Below, piece by piece: positions 34,579-42,628 of a DNA stretch of 64,000 bases. The notes beneath the pieces are model-generated. The model saw only the letters and a program-made list of their open reading frames with translations. It ran no database searches and had not been told where the DNA came from. Source of the DNA: Denitrobaculum sp965232285 (GTDB lineage Bacteria; Pseudomonadota; Alphaproteobacteria; Kiloniellales; Kiloniellaceae); the NCBI GenBank assembly GCA_965232285.1, contig CBDDPL010000004.1, forward strand, positions 4,030,001-4,094,000, in the 5' to 3' direction. Position 1 is the stretch's first letter; the number at the start of each line of letters is the position of its first letter. The translations under genes and the position numbers were made by a program.

Positions 34579-35418
34579 TCAGCCCTTGACCGAGCCGGCG
34601 GTGAGTCCGCTGATGATCTGGCGGGCCGCAAAGAAGGTGAAGAGCAGCGGCGGGATGACAATCAGCGTGCCCATGGCCATGATCCGCCCCCACTCCACGC
34701 CGGTATCGGTGATGAAGCCCGCAGCTCCGACCGGCAGCGTGCGGGTCTTCCGGCCAGTCAGCAGCAGCGCCAGGATGAACTCGTTCCAGGCGATCCGGAA
34801 GGTGAAGATCCCTGCCACCGCATAGCCGGACTTCATCATGGGGAACAGCACCTTGAAGAAGACCTGCAGCGGCGAGGCGCCGTCCACGATCGCGGCTTCC
34901 TCCAGCTCCACCGGGATCTGTTTGTAGAAGCCGAACAGCAGCCAGATGGCAAAAGGCAGGTTCAGTGCTGTGTAAAAGAAGATCAACACTGCCAAATCGG
35001 CCTTCAGGCTCAACGTCGCCACCATGGCGAAGGCCGGCACCGCCAGCACCGCCGGCGGCACCATCCGCACCAGCAGGGTCGCATTGGCGACGAACCGGCG
35101 GCCTTTGAACTCCAGCCGCGCCAGCGCATAGGCGCAGAGACCGCCGAGGAAGAGGGTCAGGAAGGTCGAGATGGTCGCGACGATGACCGAATTGATGAAG
35201 TAGCGGTCGAACTTGCCCCGGGTCAGGATGTATTCGTAGTTCTCCATGGTCGGAAAGAAGAAGAACCAGACCGGTTTGGCATCGAAGATCAGGACCTCGT
35301 TCTTGAAGGAGGTCGAGATCATGACCCAGATCGGCGTCAGGCAGATGATCGCCAGGATTATCAGGCCGCCATAGTGGCTCCAGAGCCGCAAGGGGCTGTC
35401 GATACGCTGCATGGACAT
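34579..35418 (-). CDS. Carbohydrate-type ABC transporter permease (MalG-like)
   Basis: A 279-residue inner-membrane permease with six helices and the MalG-type EAA loop (EEAAIVDGASPLQVFFKV near residue 183) that contacts the ATPase. The C-terminus ends LTAGSVKG, a typical MalG-family ending. It follows the MalF-like permease by 7 bp and the MetE-like gene follows 11 bp later. Confidence 0.92.
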   Translation of the reverse strand: MSMQRIDSPLRLWSHYGGLIILAIICLTPIWVMISTSFKNEVLIFDAKPVWFFFFPTMENYEYILTRGKFDRYFINSVIVATISTFLTLFLGGLCAYALARLEFKGRRFVANATLLVRMVPPAVLAVPAFAMVATLSLKADLAVLIFFYTALNLPFAIWLLFGFYKQIPVELEEAAIVDGASPLQVFFKVLFPMMKSGYAVAGIFTFRIAWNEFILALLLTGRKTRTLPVGAAGFITDTGVEWGRIMAMGTLIVIPPLLFTFFAARQIISGLTAGSVKG

Positions 35419-35425
35419 TAAAACC

Positions 35426-36346
35426 TCATATGTCCGACTTGTCCTTCATGGGATTTCCAACCACCAGGATCCCGAGACTTAGGAGAAAGACGATGAGAAT
35501 GAGCAAAACCGAGATCGCCGAGGCGTAACCGAGAAGCTGCGCGTCGAAGGCCCGGTTATAGATGTGCAGGGACAGCAGTTCCGTCGCCCGGCCCGGGCCG
35601 CCGCCGGTCAGGATGTACATGACCTCGAGCGCCCGGAAGACATCGATCAGGCGCATCAGCAGCGCGATCACCAGGATCGAGCGGATCATGGGCAGCTTGA
35701 CCAGGAAGATCTGCTGCCACCAGTTGGCGCCGTCGATGCGGCTAGCTTCCAGCACTTCGGACGGCAGAGCCTGCAGGCCCGCGATAACGATGATGAAGAT
35801 GAAAGGCGTCCACTGCCAGATGTCGGTGAAGACGATGGCGAAGAAGGCCAGTTCTGCATCACCCAGCCAGACCTGCGGCTCGATGCCGAGGAAACCCAGG
35901 TAGTAGTTGATCCAGCCGACCCGTGCATCGAAGAGGTAGCGCCAGATCAGGCCGACCACCACCGGCGAGACCATCAGCGGCAGGATGAAGATGGTCCGGA
36001 AGATGCTGGCACCCCGGATCGGCTTTTCCAGCAGCAGCGCCAGCGTGACCCCGAGGATCATCTCGATCGAGATGGTCCAGAAGCCGAAGCGGAAGGTCAC
36101 CCAGATGGATTCCCGGACATCCGGATCGCTCAGCATGCGGATGTAGTTGTCGAAACCGACGTTTTCCGCCTTGGCGAACTTGGTGCCGATCTTCCAGTCG
36201 AAGAAGCTGAGGTAGAAGGCGTCGGCGACCGGATAGAGCAGCCCGGCGATCATCACGACCGCCGCCGGCAGGACGAAGAAATAGGGTGTCAGGGCGCTGC
36301 CGCGCGCCTGCCCTTTCCCCGCCGCTATGACCATTTGCTCCGCCAC
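35426..36346 (-). CDS. Carbohydrate-type ABC transporter permease (MalF-like)
   Basis: A 306-residue permease with six helices and the EAA loop (LEASRIDGANWWQQIF near residue 200). MalF-type features include the long periplasmic stretch after helix 1 (GFDNYIRMLSDPDVRES). I keep the GTG start at 36346 because AGGAAG lies 5 nt upstream; an ATG at 36334 is in frame but too close to its GGAG. Confidence 0.92.
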   Translation of the reverse strand: MAEQMVIAAGKGQARGSALTPYFFVLPAAVVMIAGLLYPVADAFYLSFFDWKIGTKFAKAENVGFDNYIRMLSDPDVRESIWVTFRFGFWTISIEMILGVTLALLLEKPIRGASIFRTIFILPLMVSPVVVGLIWRYLFDARVGWINYYLGFLGIEPQVWLGDAELAFFAIVFTDIWQWTPFIFIIVIAGLQALPSEVLEASRIDGANWWQQIFLVKLPMIRSILVIALLMRLIDVFRALEVMYILTGGGPGRATELLSLHIYNRAFDAQLLGYASAISVLLILIVFLLSLGILVVGNPMKDKSDI

Positions 36347-36377
36347 CCGATCTTCCTATTGAGTTCTTGCCCCGTTC

Positions 36378-36411
36378 GGGCCGACGCCGGGACGAATCCC
36401 AACGCCGGCCC
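36378..36411 (-). other. Stem-loop between binding-protein and permease genes
   Basis: A 15-bp imperfect stem (three mismatches) capped by a four-base loop (TTCG read on the minus strand), in the 94-bp gap after the binding-protein stop. Hairpins here are known to protect the upstream mRNA in other ABC operons, giving excess binding protein over permease; that role is inferred. Confidence 0.55.
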
Positions 36412-36440
36412 TCCGGGAGATACGCCGATTATCTCAAGAC

Positions 36441-37793
36441 CTACTGCCGGTACTTGGCCCAGGCGTAGTAACCTTCCCGTTCCATGATCGCGCGGGCCTT
36501 TTCATTGGCCTCGTCCATGATCGGCTGGATCGGATCGTTGGTGGTGATGACTTTGGTCAGCGCCTGCCCAAGCACGTCGATGTTGAGCTCGTTCCACTCG
36601 GGGATCAGCGGACGCCAGTCCGGATCGGCGCAGGGTAGCTGCTCCGCGACCACCGGATACTCGGGGAACTGCTTGACGAACTCCGGATGGTTCAGGGTCG
36701 AAATCCGGATCGGATCGCCGCCCAGTTCCACCATGCGCTTATCGCCGGCCTTCGAGGTCATATACTGGACAAAGAGGAAGGCCGCCTCCTGGTTCTGCGA
36801 GTTGGCCGGAATGCCCATGGCGAAACCGCCGGTCTCGGAACCGCAGCGCGTGCCCACCGGATGCAGCGCGAAGCCGACCTTGCCGTCGACCTTCGAAAGC
36901 TTCGGATTGCGCGACATCGCGGCGATCTTCAGGCTGTCCAGGTACATGGCCGCATCGCCCTGCAGGAAAGCCGCGGACATTTCCGAGAAGCCGTAGGAGG
37001 GAATGCCGGTCGGGCCGGTCTGTGCGACGGTCCGCAGGACTTCGGCCGCCTGCACGGCCTCGGGACTGTTGATCACCGGGTTCCACTTGTCGTCGAAGAT
37101 CTTGCCGCCGAGCGGGGCCAGATGCAGCAGCCAGGCCGCCGTGACCTGGTGGCCGGTCTTGCCGCGCGAGGTCAGGGCGCCCATGCCCTTCTTGTCCTTG
37201 ATGATCTGCGAGACCGAAACCAGTTCGTCGTAGGTCTTGGGCGGCTCGAGGCCCAGCTCTTCGAATACATCCTTGCGGTAAGCCAGGATCGAGGTCTCGG
37301 CGCCGAAAGGCACGCCGTAGAGGGCGCCCGACTTACCGGGCATATAACCCTTGGTGCCGCCGACGACACCACCGTTCTGGAGGTAGGCGTCAGCGATATC
37401 ATCGATGTCATAGTCCGGATCGACCAGAGCGCCGTTGGTGAAGAACTGGCTGAGCGGTGTCAGAAGTCCCTTGGAGACGTACTCGCCCTTCCACATGACG
37501 ACCCAGGAGACCACGTCGTATTCGCCTTCGTCCTTGGACATCTCCAGGATCTGCCGGTCGCGCAGCTTGAGGTACTGCAGCGCGTCGATCTCGACCTCGA
37601 TGCCGGTTTCCTCGGTGAACTCCTCCACGAGAGTCTCGGCCGCCTTGAAATGGCTGAGCGCCGGCCAACTGACCACAATGGTCGTGCCCTCATACTTCTC
37701 GTAAGGATTGGCCAGCGCCGCGCCTGCCAGCGCGCCCATGGCCAGAGTTGCAGCAGCGGTCGACGCCACCGCCTTTTCAAACCACTGTTTCAT
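36441..37793 (-). CDS. ABC transporter substrate-binding protein (extracellular family 1)
   Basis: A 450-residue periplasmic binding protein with a signal peptide cleaved near ALAGAALA-NPYEKY (residue 29). It matches the sugar-binding family 1 (MalE/UgpB-like): VVSWPALSHFKAAETLVEEF, PFGAETSILAYRKDVFEELG near residue 162, and FLQGDAAMYLDSLKIAA near 280. It determines the importer's substrate, which cannot be read from sequence. GGGAGGAG precedes the ATG. Second gene of the operon. Confidence 0.92.
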   Translation of the reverse strand: MKQWFEKAVASTAAATLAMGALAGAALANPYEKYEGTTIVVSWPALSHFKAAETLVEEFTEETGIEVEIDALQYLKLRDRQILEMSKDEGEYDVVSWVVMWKGEYVSKGLLTPLSQFFTNGALVDPDYDIDDIADAYLQNGGVVGGTKGYMPGKSGALYGVPFGAETSILAYRKDVFEELGLEPPKTYDELVSVSQIIKDKKGMGALTSRGKTGHQVTAAWLLHLAPLGGKIFDDKWNPVINSPEAVQAAEVLRTVAQTGPTGIPSYGFSEMSAAFLQGDAAMYLDSLKIAAMSRNPKLSKVDGKVGFALHPVGTRCGSETGGFAMGIPANSQNQEAAFLFVQYMTSKAGDKRMVELGGDPIRISTLNHPEFVKQFPEYPVVAEQLPCADPDWRPLIPEWNELNIDVLGQALTKVITTNDPIQPIMDEANEKARAIMEREGYYAWAKYRQ

Positions 37794-37859
37794 TCTCTCC
37801 TCCCTAAAGCCTGTTTCTACGACAGATGTTTCGCTCCGACTGGCCGTAGCCTGCGAGAG

Positions 37860-38951
37860 CTAGAGTGCCTGGCCGCTCACGCGGTCAAACAGGTAAAGCC
37901 GTTCGGTATCGAAGTAGTAGGTGCCCGATTCCATGGGCGCGGCATCGGGCCCGGCCTCGACCGCCGCCGTGAATTGCCGGCCGCCCACCGAAGCCGCGAG
38001 GAACTGGCTCGAACCGATGTATTCGGCCACGTCCACGGAGAGCTCGATGGGCGCGAAGGCTCCGTTGCCCCGATCGGCGGCGGCGAAATGCTCCGGGCGC
38101 AGGCCGAGAACGATCTCCTGCGACTTGGCCGCGTCGGCCCGCGCCTGAAGACGTCCGGGCACCGGCAGTTCGAAGCCCTGCCCCTTCACCGCGAGCGTGC
38201 CGTTGTTGCGGGTCAGTTCGGCCTCCACCAGGTTCATGGAGGGCGAGCCGATGAAACCGGCCACGAAGAGATTCGCCGGCGCGGTATAGACCTCGCGCGG
38301 GCTGCCGATCTGCTGGATCAAGCCGTCCTTCATGATCACGATGCGGTCGGCCATGGTCATGGCTTCGATCTGATCGTGGGTCACATAGACCATGGTGCGC
38401 TCCAGGCGCTTGTGCAGGATCGCCAACTCGGTCCGCATGGTCGCGCGCAGCTTGGCGTCCAGGTTCGACAGCGGCTCGTCGAAGAGGAAGCAGTAGGCGT
38501 CGCGCACGATGGAGCGGCCCATGGCCACCCGTTGACGCTGACCGCCGGAAAGATCCTTGGGCTTGCGGCCGAGGTAGGGCGTCAGCTCCAGCATCTCGGC
38601 GGCGCGCCGCACCCGCTCGTCGATCTCCGCCTTCGGCACCCGCGCCAGTCGGAGAGCAAAGGACATGTTGCCGGCCACGTCCATGTGGGGGTAAAGCGCA
38701 TAGGACTGAAACACCATAGCGATGTCCCGCGCCTTGGGCTGCGCATAGGTGACGTCCTTGTCGGCAATGAAGATTTCACCCGCGGAGACGGTCTCGAGCC
38801 CGGCGATCATGCGCAGCGTGGTCGACTTGCCGCAGCCCGAGGGGCCGACGATCACGACGAACTCACCTTCGTCGATCTGAAGATTGAGTTCCGGAATGAC
38901 CACGACGTCGCCGAAGGCCTTCACGACATCTCTCAGCACCACGCCAGACAC
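37860..38951 (-). CDS. ABC transporter ATPase (MalK/UgpC-like)
   Basis: A 363-residue ATPase: Walker A GPSGCGKSTTLRMIAGLE near residue 37, Q-loop VFQSYALYPHM, signature LSGGQRQRVAMGRSIV, Walker B YCFLFDEPLSNLDAKLR, and a C-terminal TOBE/OB regulatory domain (LGLRPEHF). I take GTG 38951 (encoding MSGVVLRDVVKAFG) because GGGAGG lies upstream and it matches family starts; the longer frame from 39017 adds an unconserved segment. First gene of the operon, divergent from the LacI regulator. Confidence 0.9.
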   Translation of the reverse strand: MSGVVLRDVVKAFGDVVVIPELNLQIDEGEFVVIVGPSGCGKSTTLRMIAGLETVSAGEIFIADKDVTYAQPKARDIAMVFQSYALYPHMDVAGNMSFALRLARVPKAEIDERVRRAAEMLELTPYLGRKPKDLSGGQRQRVAMGRSIVRDAYCFLFDEPLSNLDAKLRATMRTELAILHKRLERTMVYVTHDQIEAMTMADRIVIMKDGLIQQIGSPREVYTAPANLFVAGFIGSPSMNLVEAELTRNNGTLAVKGQGFELPVPGRLQARADAAKSQEIVLGLRPEHFAAADRGNGAFAPIELSVDVAEYIGSSQFLAASVGGRQFTAAVEAGPDAAPMESGTYYFDTERLYLFDRVSGQAL

Positions 38952-39080
38952 CTGAGCTGCTCCCTCCCGTGGTTGTAAAGCCGATGCATGTCCTTGCTTT
39001 CGACCCTTTGCCAGCATCGCCGGGTCTCGACATCGTTACATCGGTCCGCCGCTTTGCGACTGTTCGCCGCGACGTTGTTT

Positions 39081-39094
39081 TGTTATCGGTAACA
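39081..39094. promoter_or_regulatory. LacI-family operator 1
   Basis: TGTTATCGGTAACA is a near-perfect dyad centred on CG, arms TGTTA/TAACA, the classic arrangement for LacI/GntR-type repressors. It lies in the divergent region between the ABC operon and the LacI gene, overlapping the -35 area of the regulator's promoter. Confidence 0.6.
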
Positions 39095-39117
39095 CTATTC
39101 AAGAACGAGAATCAACG

Positions 39118-39123
39118 TATAAT
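39118..39123 (+). promoter_or_regulatory. -10 element of the LacI-family gene
   Basis: A perfect TATAAT 33 bp before the ATG. The -35 region (around 39095-39100, CTATTC) is poor and adjoins operator 1. The expected start point near 39130 falls in operator 2, suggesting autoregulation. Confidence 0.45.
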
Positions 39124-39137
39124 GTCATACGCTAACA
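39124..39137. promoter_or_regulatory. LacI-family operator 2 (half-conserved)
   Basis: The right half CGCTAACA matches the TGTTA-N4-TAACA pattern exactly, while the left half is degenerate. Its CG centre is 43 bp from that of operator 1 and it ends 20 bp before the LacI ATG. Confidence 0.4.
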
Positions 39138-39156
39138 TTTTCCGACGACAAAAGCC

Positions 39157-40206
39157 ATGAGCGAGCAAAAACCGCTGAAAACCCGCGCACGCCGCCGGTC
39201 TCAGGGTTCCGGAACCCTGAGCGAGGTCGCCCGCGCGGCCCAGGTCAGTGAGATGACCGTCTCCCGGGTTCTGCGGCGTAAGGACAAGGTTGCCGCCAAG
39301 ACCCGCGACCATGTTTTGCAGGTTATCCGGGATCTCGGCTACGTGCCCAACCGGCTTGCCGGCGCGCTTGCCTCGGCCAGTTCCAACCAGCTTGCGGTGA
39401 TCATCCCTTCCCTGCGCAACATCGTCTTTCCAGAGGTGCTCTCCGGTATCACCGACCGCCTGGACGAGGCGGGCTATCAGGCCGTGATCGGGATTTCCGA
39501 CTATGACCTGGAGCGCGAAGCATCGCTGGTCGAAGCCATGATGTCCTGGCGCCCGGCGGGGATCATCGTGACCAACACGCGCCACAGTCCCCACGCCACG
39601 AGGATGCTGGAGGTGACCAGGTCTCCGGTGGTGGAGATGATGGACCTGACCGAATCGCCCATCGACATCTGCGTCGGGCTCGATCACGGCAAGGCTGGCG
39701 CCGAGATGGCCCGTCACCTGCTCGCCAAAGGCTATCGCGAGATCGGTTACCTGGGTTGCGACCTGGTCACCGACGCCGCGGCCGGGAAACGCTTCGAGGG
39801 TTTCTGCGCGGTCCTGCAGGAGGCCGGTCTTTCGATCGCCACCACCCTCACCATCGATGAGCCCTCAGGCATCGGGCTGGGCCGCCGCCACATGGCGGAT
39901 CTGCTGTCGAAAGTTCCCCAGGGACAAAAGCTGGACGCCGTGTACTTCTCCAACGATGCGGTCGCCGTCGGTGCGCAGCTCTACTGCATGACGGAGGGCA
40001 TCCGCATCCCGGAAGATCTAGGGCTCGCCGGCTTCAGTGGCCTGGAGGTCGGCCAGGCCATGCCGCTCCCGCTCACGACCATCCGTTCCAAGCGCTACCA
40101 CGTGGGCTGGCTCAGCGCGGACTGCGTGGTGCGGCGGCTGGGCGGCGAGGAACCGCCGCGGATTACGGATGCGGGCTTCGAGCTGATCGAAGGGGCAACG
40201 GCCTGA
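39157..40206 (+). CDS. LacI family transcriptional regulator (GntR-subgroup-like)
   Basis: A 349-residue repressor with an N-terminal helix-turn-helix (TLSEVARAAQVSEMTVSRVLR, about residues 20-40), the hinge (NRLAGALASASSNQLAVIIPSL) and a periplasmic-binding-protein-like effector domain to the end. Resemblance to the gluconate repressor group is suggested by the hinge and domain runs. It is divergent from the ABC/MetE-like operon with two operator-like dyads between, so it probably represses both until the imported substrate or a product binds. Confidence 0.9.
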   Translation: MSEQKPLKTRARRRSQGSGTLSEVARAAQVSEMTVSRVLRRKDKVAAKTRDHVLQVIRDLGYVPNRLAGALASASSNQLAVIIPSLRNIVFPEVLSGITDRLDEAGYQAVIGISDYDLEREASLVEAMMSWRPAGIIVTNTRHSPHATRMLEVTRSPVVEMMDLTESPIDICVGLDHGKAGAEMARHLLAKGYREIGYLGCDLVTDAAAGKRFEGFCAVLQEAGLSIATTLTIDEPSGIGLGRRHMADLLSKVPQGQKLDAVYFSNDAVAVGAQLYCMTEGIRIPEDLGLAGFSGLEVGQAMPLPLTTIRSKRYHVGWLSADCVVRRLGGEEPPRITDAGFELIEGATA

Positions 40207-40216
40207 CGCGCCTCTT

Positions 40217-40855
40217 TCAGTTCCCTTTGTCTTGGTTCCCGGGATGCTCCCGGTCCGGTCCCCAGATCGCCTGGTAGGTATCCTTGCGCAACCCCAGCCG
40301 CTCGAAGAAGACAAACAGCAGCCAGAGCAGCAAAACAATGCCCACAACAACGAGGAAACTGGTTTCGGGCCAGCCCATCAGCAGCATGCCCGTCGCCATG
40401 GCCGCGAAGGCAAGGCCCAGCGAGAGATAGCCCCCGCACTTGTGCCAGGCCTCGAAAGACAACCGCCGTCCGGTCATGTCGTAGTGATCGCCGCGCCAGG
40501 TCGCGCTGTCATCGGGATCGGCGCTTGGGTCGGTCGGCCCGCCCTTGCTGCCGCGCAGCCAGCCGCTCAGAACCTGCGCGCAGGCCAGCAGCACCGCCGC
40601 TACCCCCAGGACTCCGTGGACGGAGAGTTCCAGGCCGCCGCTCTCGGTGATCGCGATGTAGGCGCCGATCAGCATCAGGATCACGCCGCTGTACTGTGTG
40701 ATCCGGTGCAGCCGCCACCAGAGCTGATTGTCCAGTTCTTTGGGCCAGTCCTGCCCTGGCAGCACCTTGAAAAAGCGGGCACTGAGGATCCCGATCGGGA
40801 TCAAAACCAGCCATGCAAACAGCATGATCAGGGCATGTAGGATGAAGGGATCCAA
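40217..40855 (-). CDS. Cytochrome b561-like membrane protein
   Basis: A 212-residue protein with five to six helices and the histidine pattern of eukaryote-like b561 proteins: HALIML (helix 1), LHRITQYSG (helix 2), VHGVLG (helix 3), WHKCGGYLSLG (helix 4). Two haem b groups and transmembrane electron transfer are inferred. A 30-residue acidic loop (GGPTDPSADPDDSATW) separates helices 3 and 4. The start appears to be TTG 40855 with GGAG upstream, since the first His must be included. Convergent with the LacI gene. Confidence 0.8.
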   Translation of the reverse strand: MDPFILHALIMLFAWLVLIPIGILSARFFKVLPGQDWPKELDNQLWWRLHRITQYSGVILMLIGAYIAITESGGLELSVHGVLGVAAVLLACAQVLSGWLRGSKGGPTDPSADPDDSATWRGDHYDMTGRRLSFEAWHKCGGYLSLGLAFAAMATGMLLMGWPETSFLVVVGIVLLLWLLFVFFERLGLRKDTYQAIWGPDREHPGNQDKGN

Positions 40856-41061
40856 GGCTCCGCTCCGGCGTGTTTATCACTTCCGCGCCGATGGCATAAC
40901 CGACCCGCGCGGGGTTTGCCAAGCTTGTTGAAAGTCGCAACAAAGCGCTTCCTTGGCTTTCAGAGGCCTAAAACCGGATCTGGAAATCATGGTTCAAAGC
41001 GCCATTAATTCATTGAAATTTAGTCGCTTTTACTGAAACCCGCATCGCGGTAGTCGCGGTG

Positions 41062-41520
41062 CTAGCGCCGCGCCTGAAAAAACCGCCGGAGCAGATCTCC
41101 GCAAGCCGTCTCTTCGATGCCGCCGATCACGTCCGGACGATGATGGCAGGTCGGCTGTTCGAAGATTCGCGGGCCGTGTTCGATCCCGCCGCCCTTCGGG
41201 TCGTAGGCACCGAAATACACCCGGCGCAGGCGCGCAAAGGAGATAGCTGTCGCGCACATAGGACAGGGCTCCAGCGTCACATAAAGATCCGCCTGCGACA
41301 GTCGGGTCCGCCCGAGCTTTTCGGCCGCTTCCCGAATCACCAGCAGCTCGGCATGTGCCGTGGGATCGTGCCGGGCTTCCACCAGATTATGCGCCTCGGC
41401 CAGCACTTTGCCGCTCACCCCCTCGACCAGCACGGCGCCCACCGGCACTTCACCGAGAGACGCAGCACGCTCGGCCAGTTGCAGGGCCCGCAGCATGGGG
41501 CTTTTACGCTCTTCGCTCAT
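41062..41520 (-). CDS. tadA: tRNA-specific adenosine-34 deaminase
   Basis: TadA converts A34 to inosine in tRNA-Arg(ACG). The 152-residue product has the deaminase zinc site HAE (H56, E58) and PCPMC (C86, C89), plus the family's DPKGGGIEHG near residue 107. I chose the ATG at 41520 (MSEERKSPML). Confidence 0.94.
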   Translation of the reverse strand: MSEERKSPMLRALQLAERAASLGEVPVGAVLVEGVSGKVLAEAHNLVEARHDPTAHAELLVIREAAEKLGRTRLSQADLYVTLEPCPMCATAISFARLRRVYFGAYDPKGGGIEHGPRIFEQPTCHHRPDVIGGIEETACGDLLRRFFQARR

Positions 41521-41580
41521 CGGGCGAACCTGAAGCGACGGGGCAAAGCGGTCAAGACGGATTTGCCGCAACGAGATCTG

Positions 41581-42075
41581 TCAGCGACTCCTGGCATCCT
41601 CGAGGTAGCGACCCAGGCAAAGGAAGGAACTGGTCCAACCCTCGTTGTGCCGGTCTCGATTTTCCCGCTCGGCGAAGCCTTCCTGGGTGAAGCGCATCTC
41701 GCAGCCTTCCGGATGCGCGAGAAACTCCAGCGTGATCAACGTTTCCTCGCCCCGGCCTTCGGGCGTTTCCCAGGCCCAGGTAAAGGCCAGTTTTCCCGGC
41801 GGATCGATCTCTTTGTAGATACCGCCGACGCAGTTGAATTCGCAGTCCGCGCCGGCCATGCAGGTTCGCCAGCGCCCGCCGACCGTCAGGTCGATATGAC
41901 ACTCGGGGATGGTGACGCCTTCGGGGCCCCACCAGCGCACCAGGATTGCCGGATCGGTAAAGGCCTCGAAGAGCGTCTCGGGACTTGCATCGAAGACCCG
42001 CGATATCCGCAGGACACGCTGGTCATCCGCCCGCGCCAATTCCTGCAGCGCGTTACTGTTTGCGGGATCTTCCAT
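41581..42075 (-). CDS. SRPBCC/AHSA1-family protein
   Basis: A 164-residue START-like protein of the AHSA1 type: RVFDASPETLFEAFTDPAILVRWWGPEG, then a beta-barrel with LITLEFLAHPEGCEMRFTQEGF and a C-terminal GWTSSFLCLGRYLED. These bind hydrophobic ligands and are very often paired with an ArsR-type repressor, as here. AGGAG lies 6 nt before the ATG at 42075; it overlaps the ArsR gene by 23 bp. Confidence 0.88.
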   Translation of the reverse strand: MEDPANSNALQELARADDQRVLRISRVFDASPETLFEAFTDPAILVRWWGPEGVTIPECHIDLTVGGRWRTCMAGADCEFNCVGGIYKEIDPPGKLAFTWAWETPEGRGEETLITLEFLAHPEGCEMRFTQEGFAERENRDRHNEGWTSSFLCLGRYLEDARSR

Positions 42076-42463
42076 CACCTGCTCCTTGCCCTGCCGCACC
42101 CGCCTTCTCCGCCTGGGCCGCTTCTGTCCGGGCCTGGATCTCCCGCGCCTTATCCAGATAGCGGGCAAGCTGATCGAACTTCTGCCCCCAGAACTTCCGG
42201 TGCTGGGAAACCCACTGGTCCACGGCCATCAGAGGTTCCGGCCGCAGGCTGCAGAGCCGCCACTGGGCGTTGGTCTCGCGCTGCACGAGCCCCGCTTTCT
42301 CCAGCACCTTCAGGTGGCGCGAGATAGCCGGCGCTGAGATATCGAAGGGCGCGGCCAGTTCACCGACCGGTGCCTTGCCTTGCGCCAGGCGCTCGAGAAT
42401 GGCCCGTCGCGTGGGATCCGCAAGGGCGGCGAAGGTCTGGCTCAGGGCATCTTGTGTCGGCAT
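42053..42463 (-). CDS. ArsR family transcriptional regulator
   Basis: A 136-residue winged-helix repressor: FAALADPTRRAILERLAQG, then the recognition segment APFDISAPAISRHLKVLEKAGLV. No CxC metal site is visible, so it is likely of the SdpR-like non-metal group that regulates adjacent AHSA1 genes. Its ATG lies inside the right arm (as transcribed) of a 16-bp inverted repeat, suggesting autoregulation. Confidence 0.88.
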   Translation of the reverse strand: MPTQDALSQTFAALADPTRRAILERLAQGKAPVGELAAPFDISAPAISRHLKVLEKAGLVQRETNAQWRLCSLRPEPLMAVDQWVSQHRKFWGQKFDQLARYLDKAREIQARTEAAQAEKAGAAGQGAGDGRSRKQ

Positions 42464-42510
42464 TCTATTTAACGATTCTCTTAATTACCACTTTCGTTAA
42501 ATAGAATGCC
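42459..42510. repeat. 16-bp perfect inverted repeat between ArsR and peptidase C26 genes
   Basis: GGCATTCTATTTAACG (42459-42474) is repeated exactly in inverted form at 42495-42510 around a 20-bp AT-rich spacer. The ArsR start codon is inside one arm, and the mirror arm contains a matching ATG on the plus strand. This is a candidate ArsR operator or an mRNA hairpin hiding the start. Confidence 0.9.
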
Positions 42511-42628
42511 GAACTCCAGCCGTCAAGTCATCAGCACTGAACTGGGCCGCATCGCTGTTCTTTCGATTGGCTTTACCAGTCATCCCTATTCTATTGCCCG
42601 ACAACCTCACCATGCCTACATTCGCGCC

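Noticed and set aside
36687..38978. 763-codon plus-strand frame
   Set aside because: Antisense to the binding-protein and ATPase genes, which carry clear motifs.
42506..42628. N-terminal extension of the peptidase C26 gene from the ATG in the inverted repeat
   Set aside because: The 41 extra residues are not family-like, while homology begins at MSQLPESHRP; the mirror ATG is explained by the inverted repeat.
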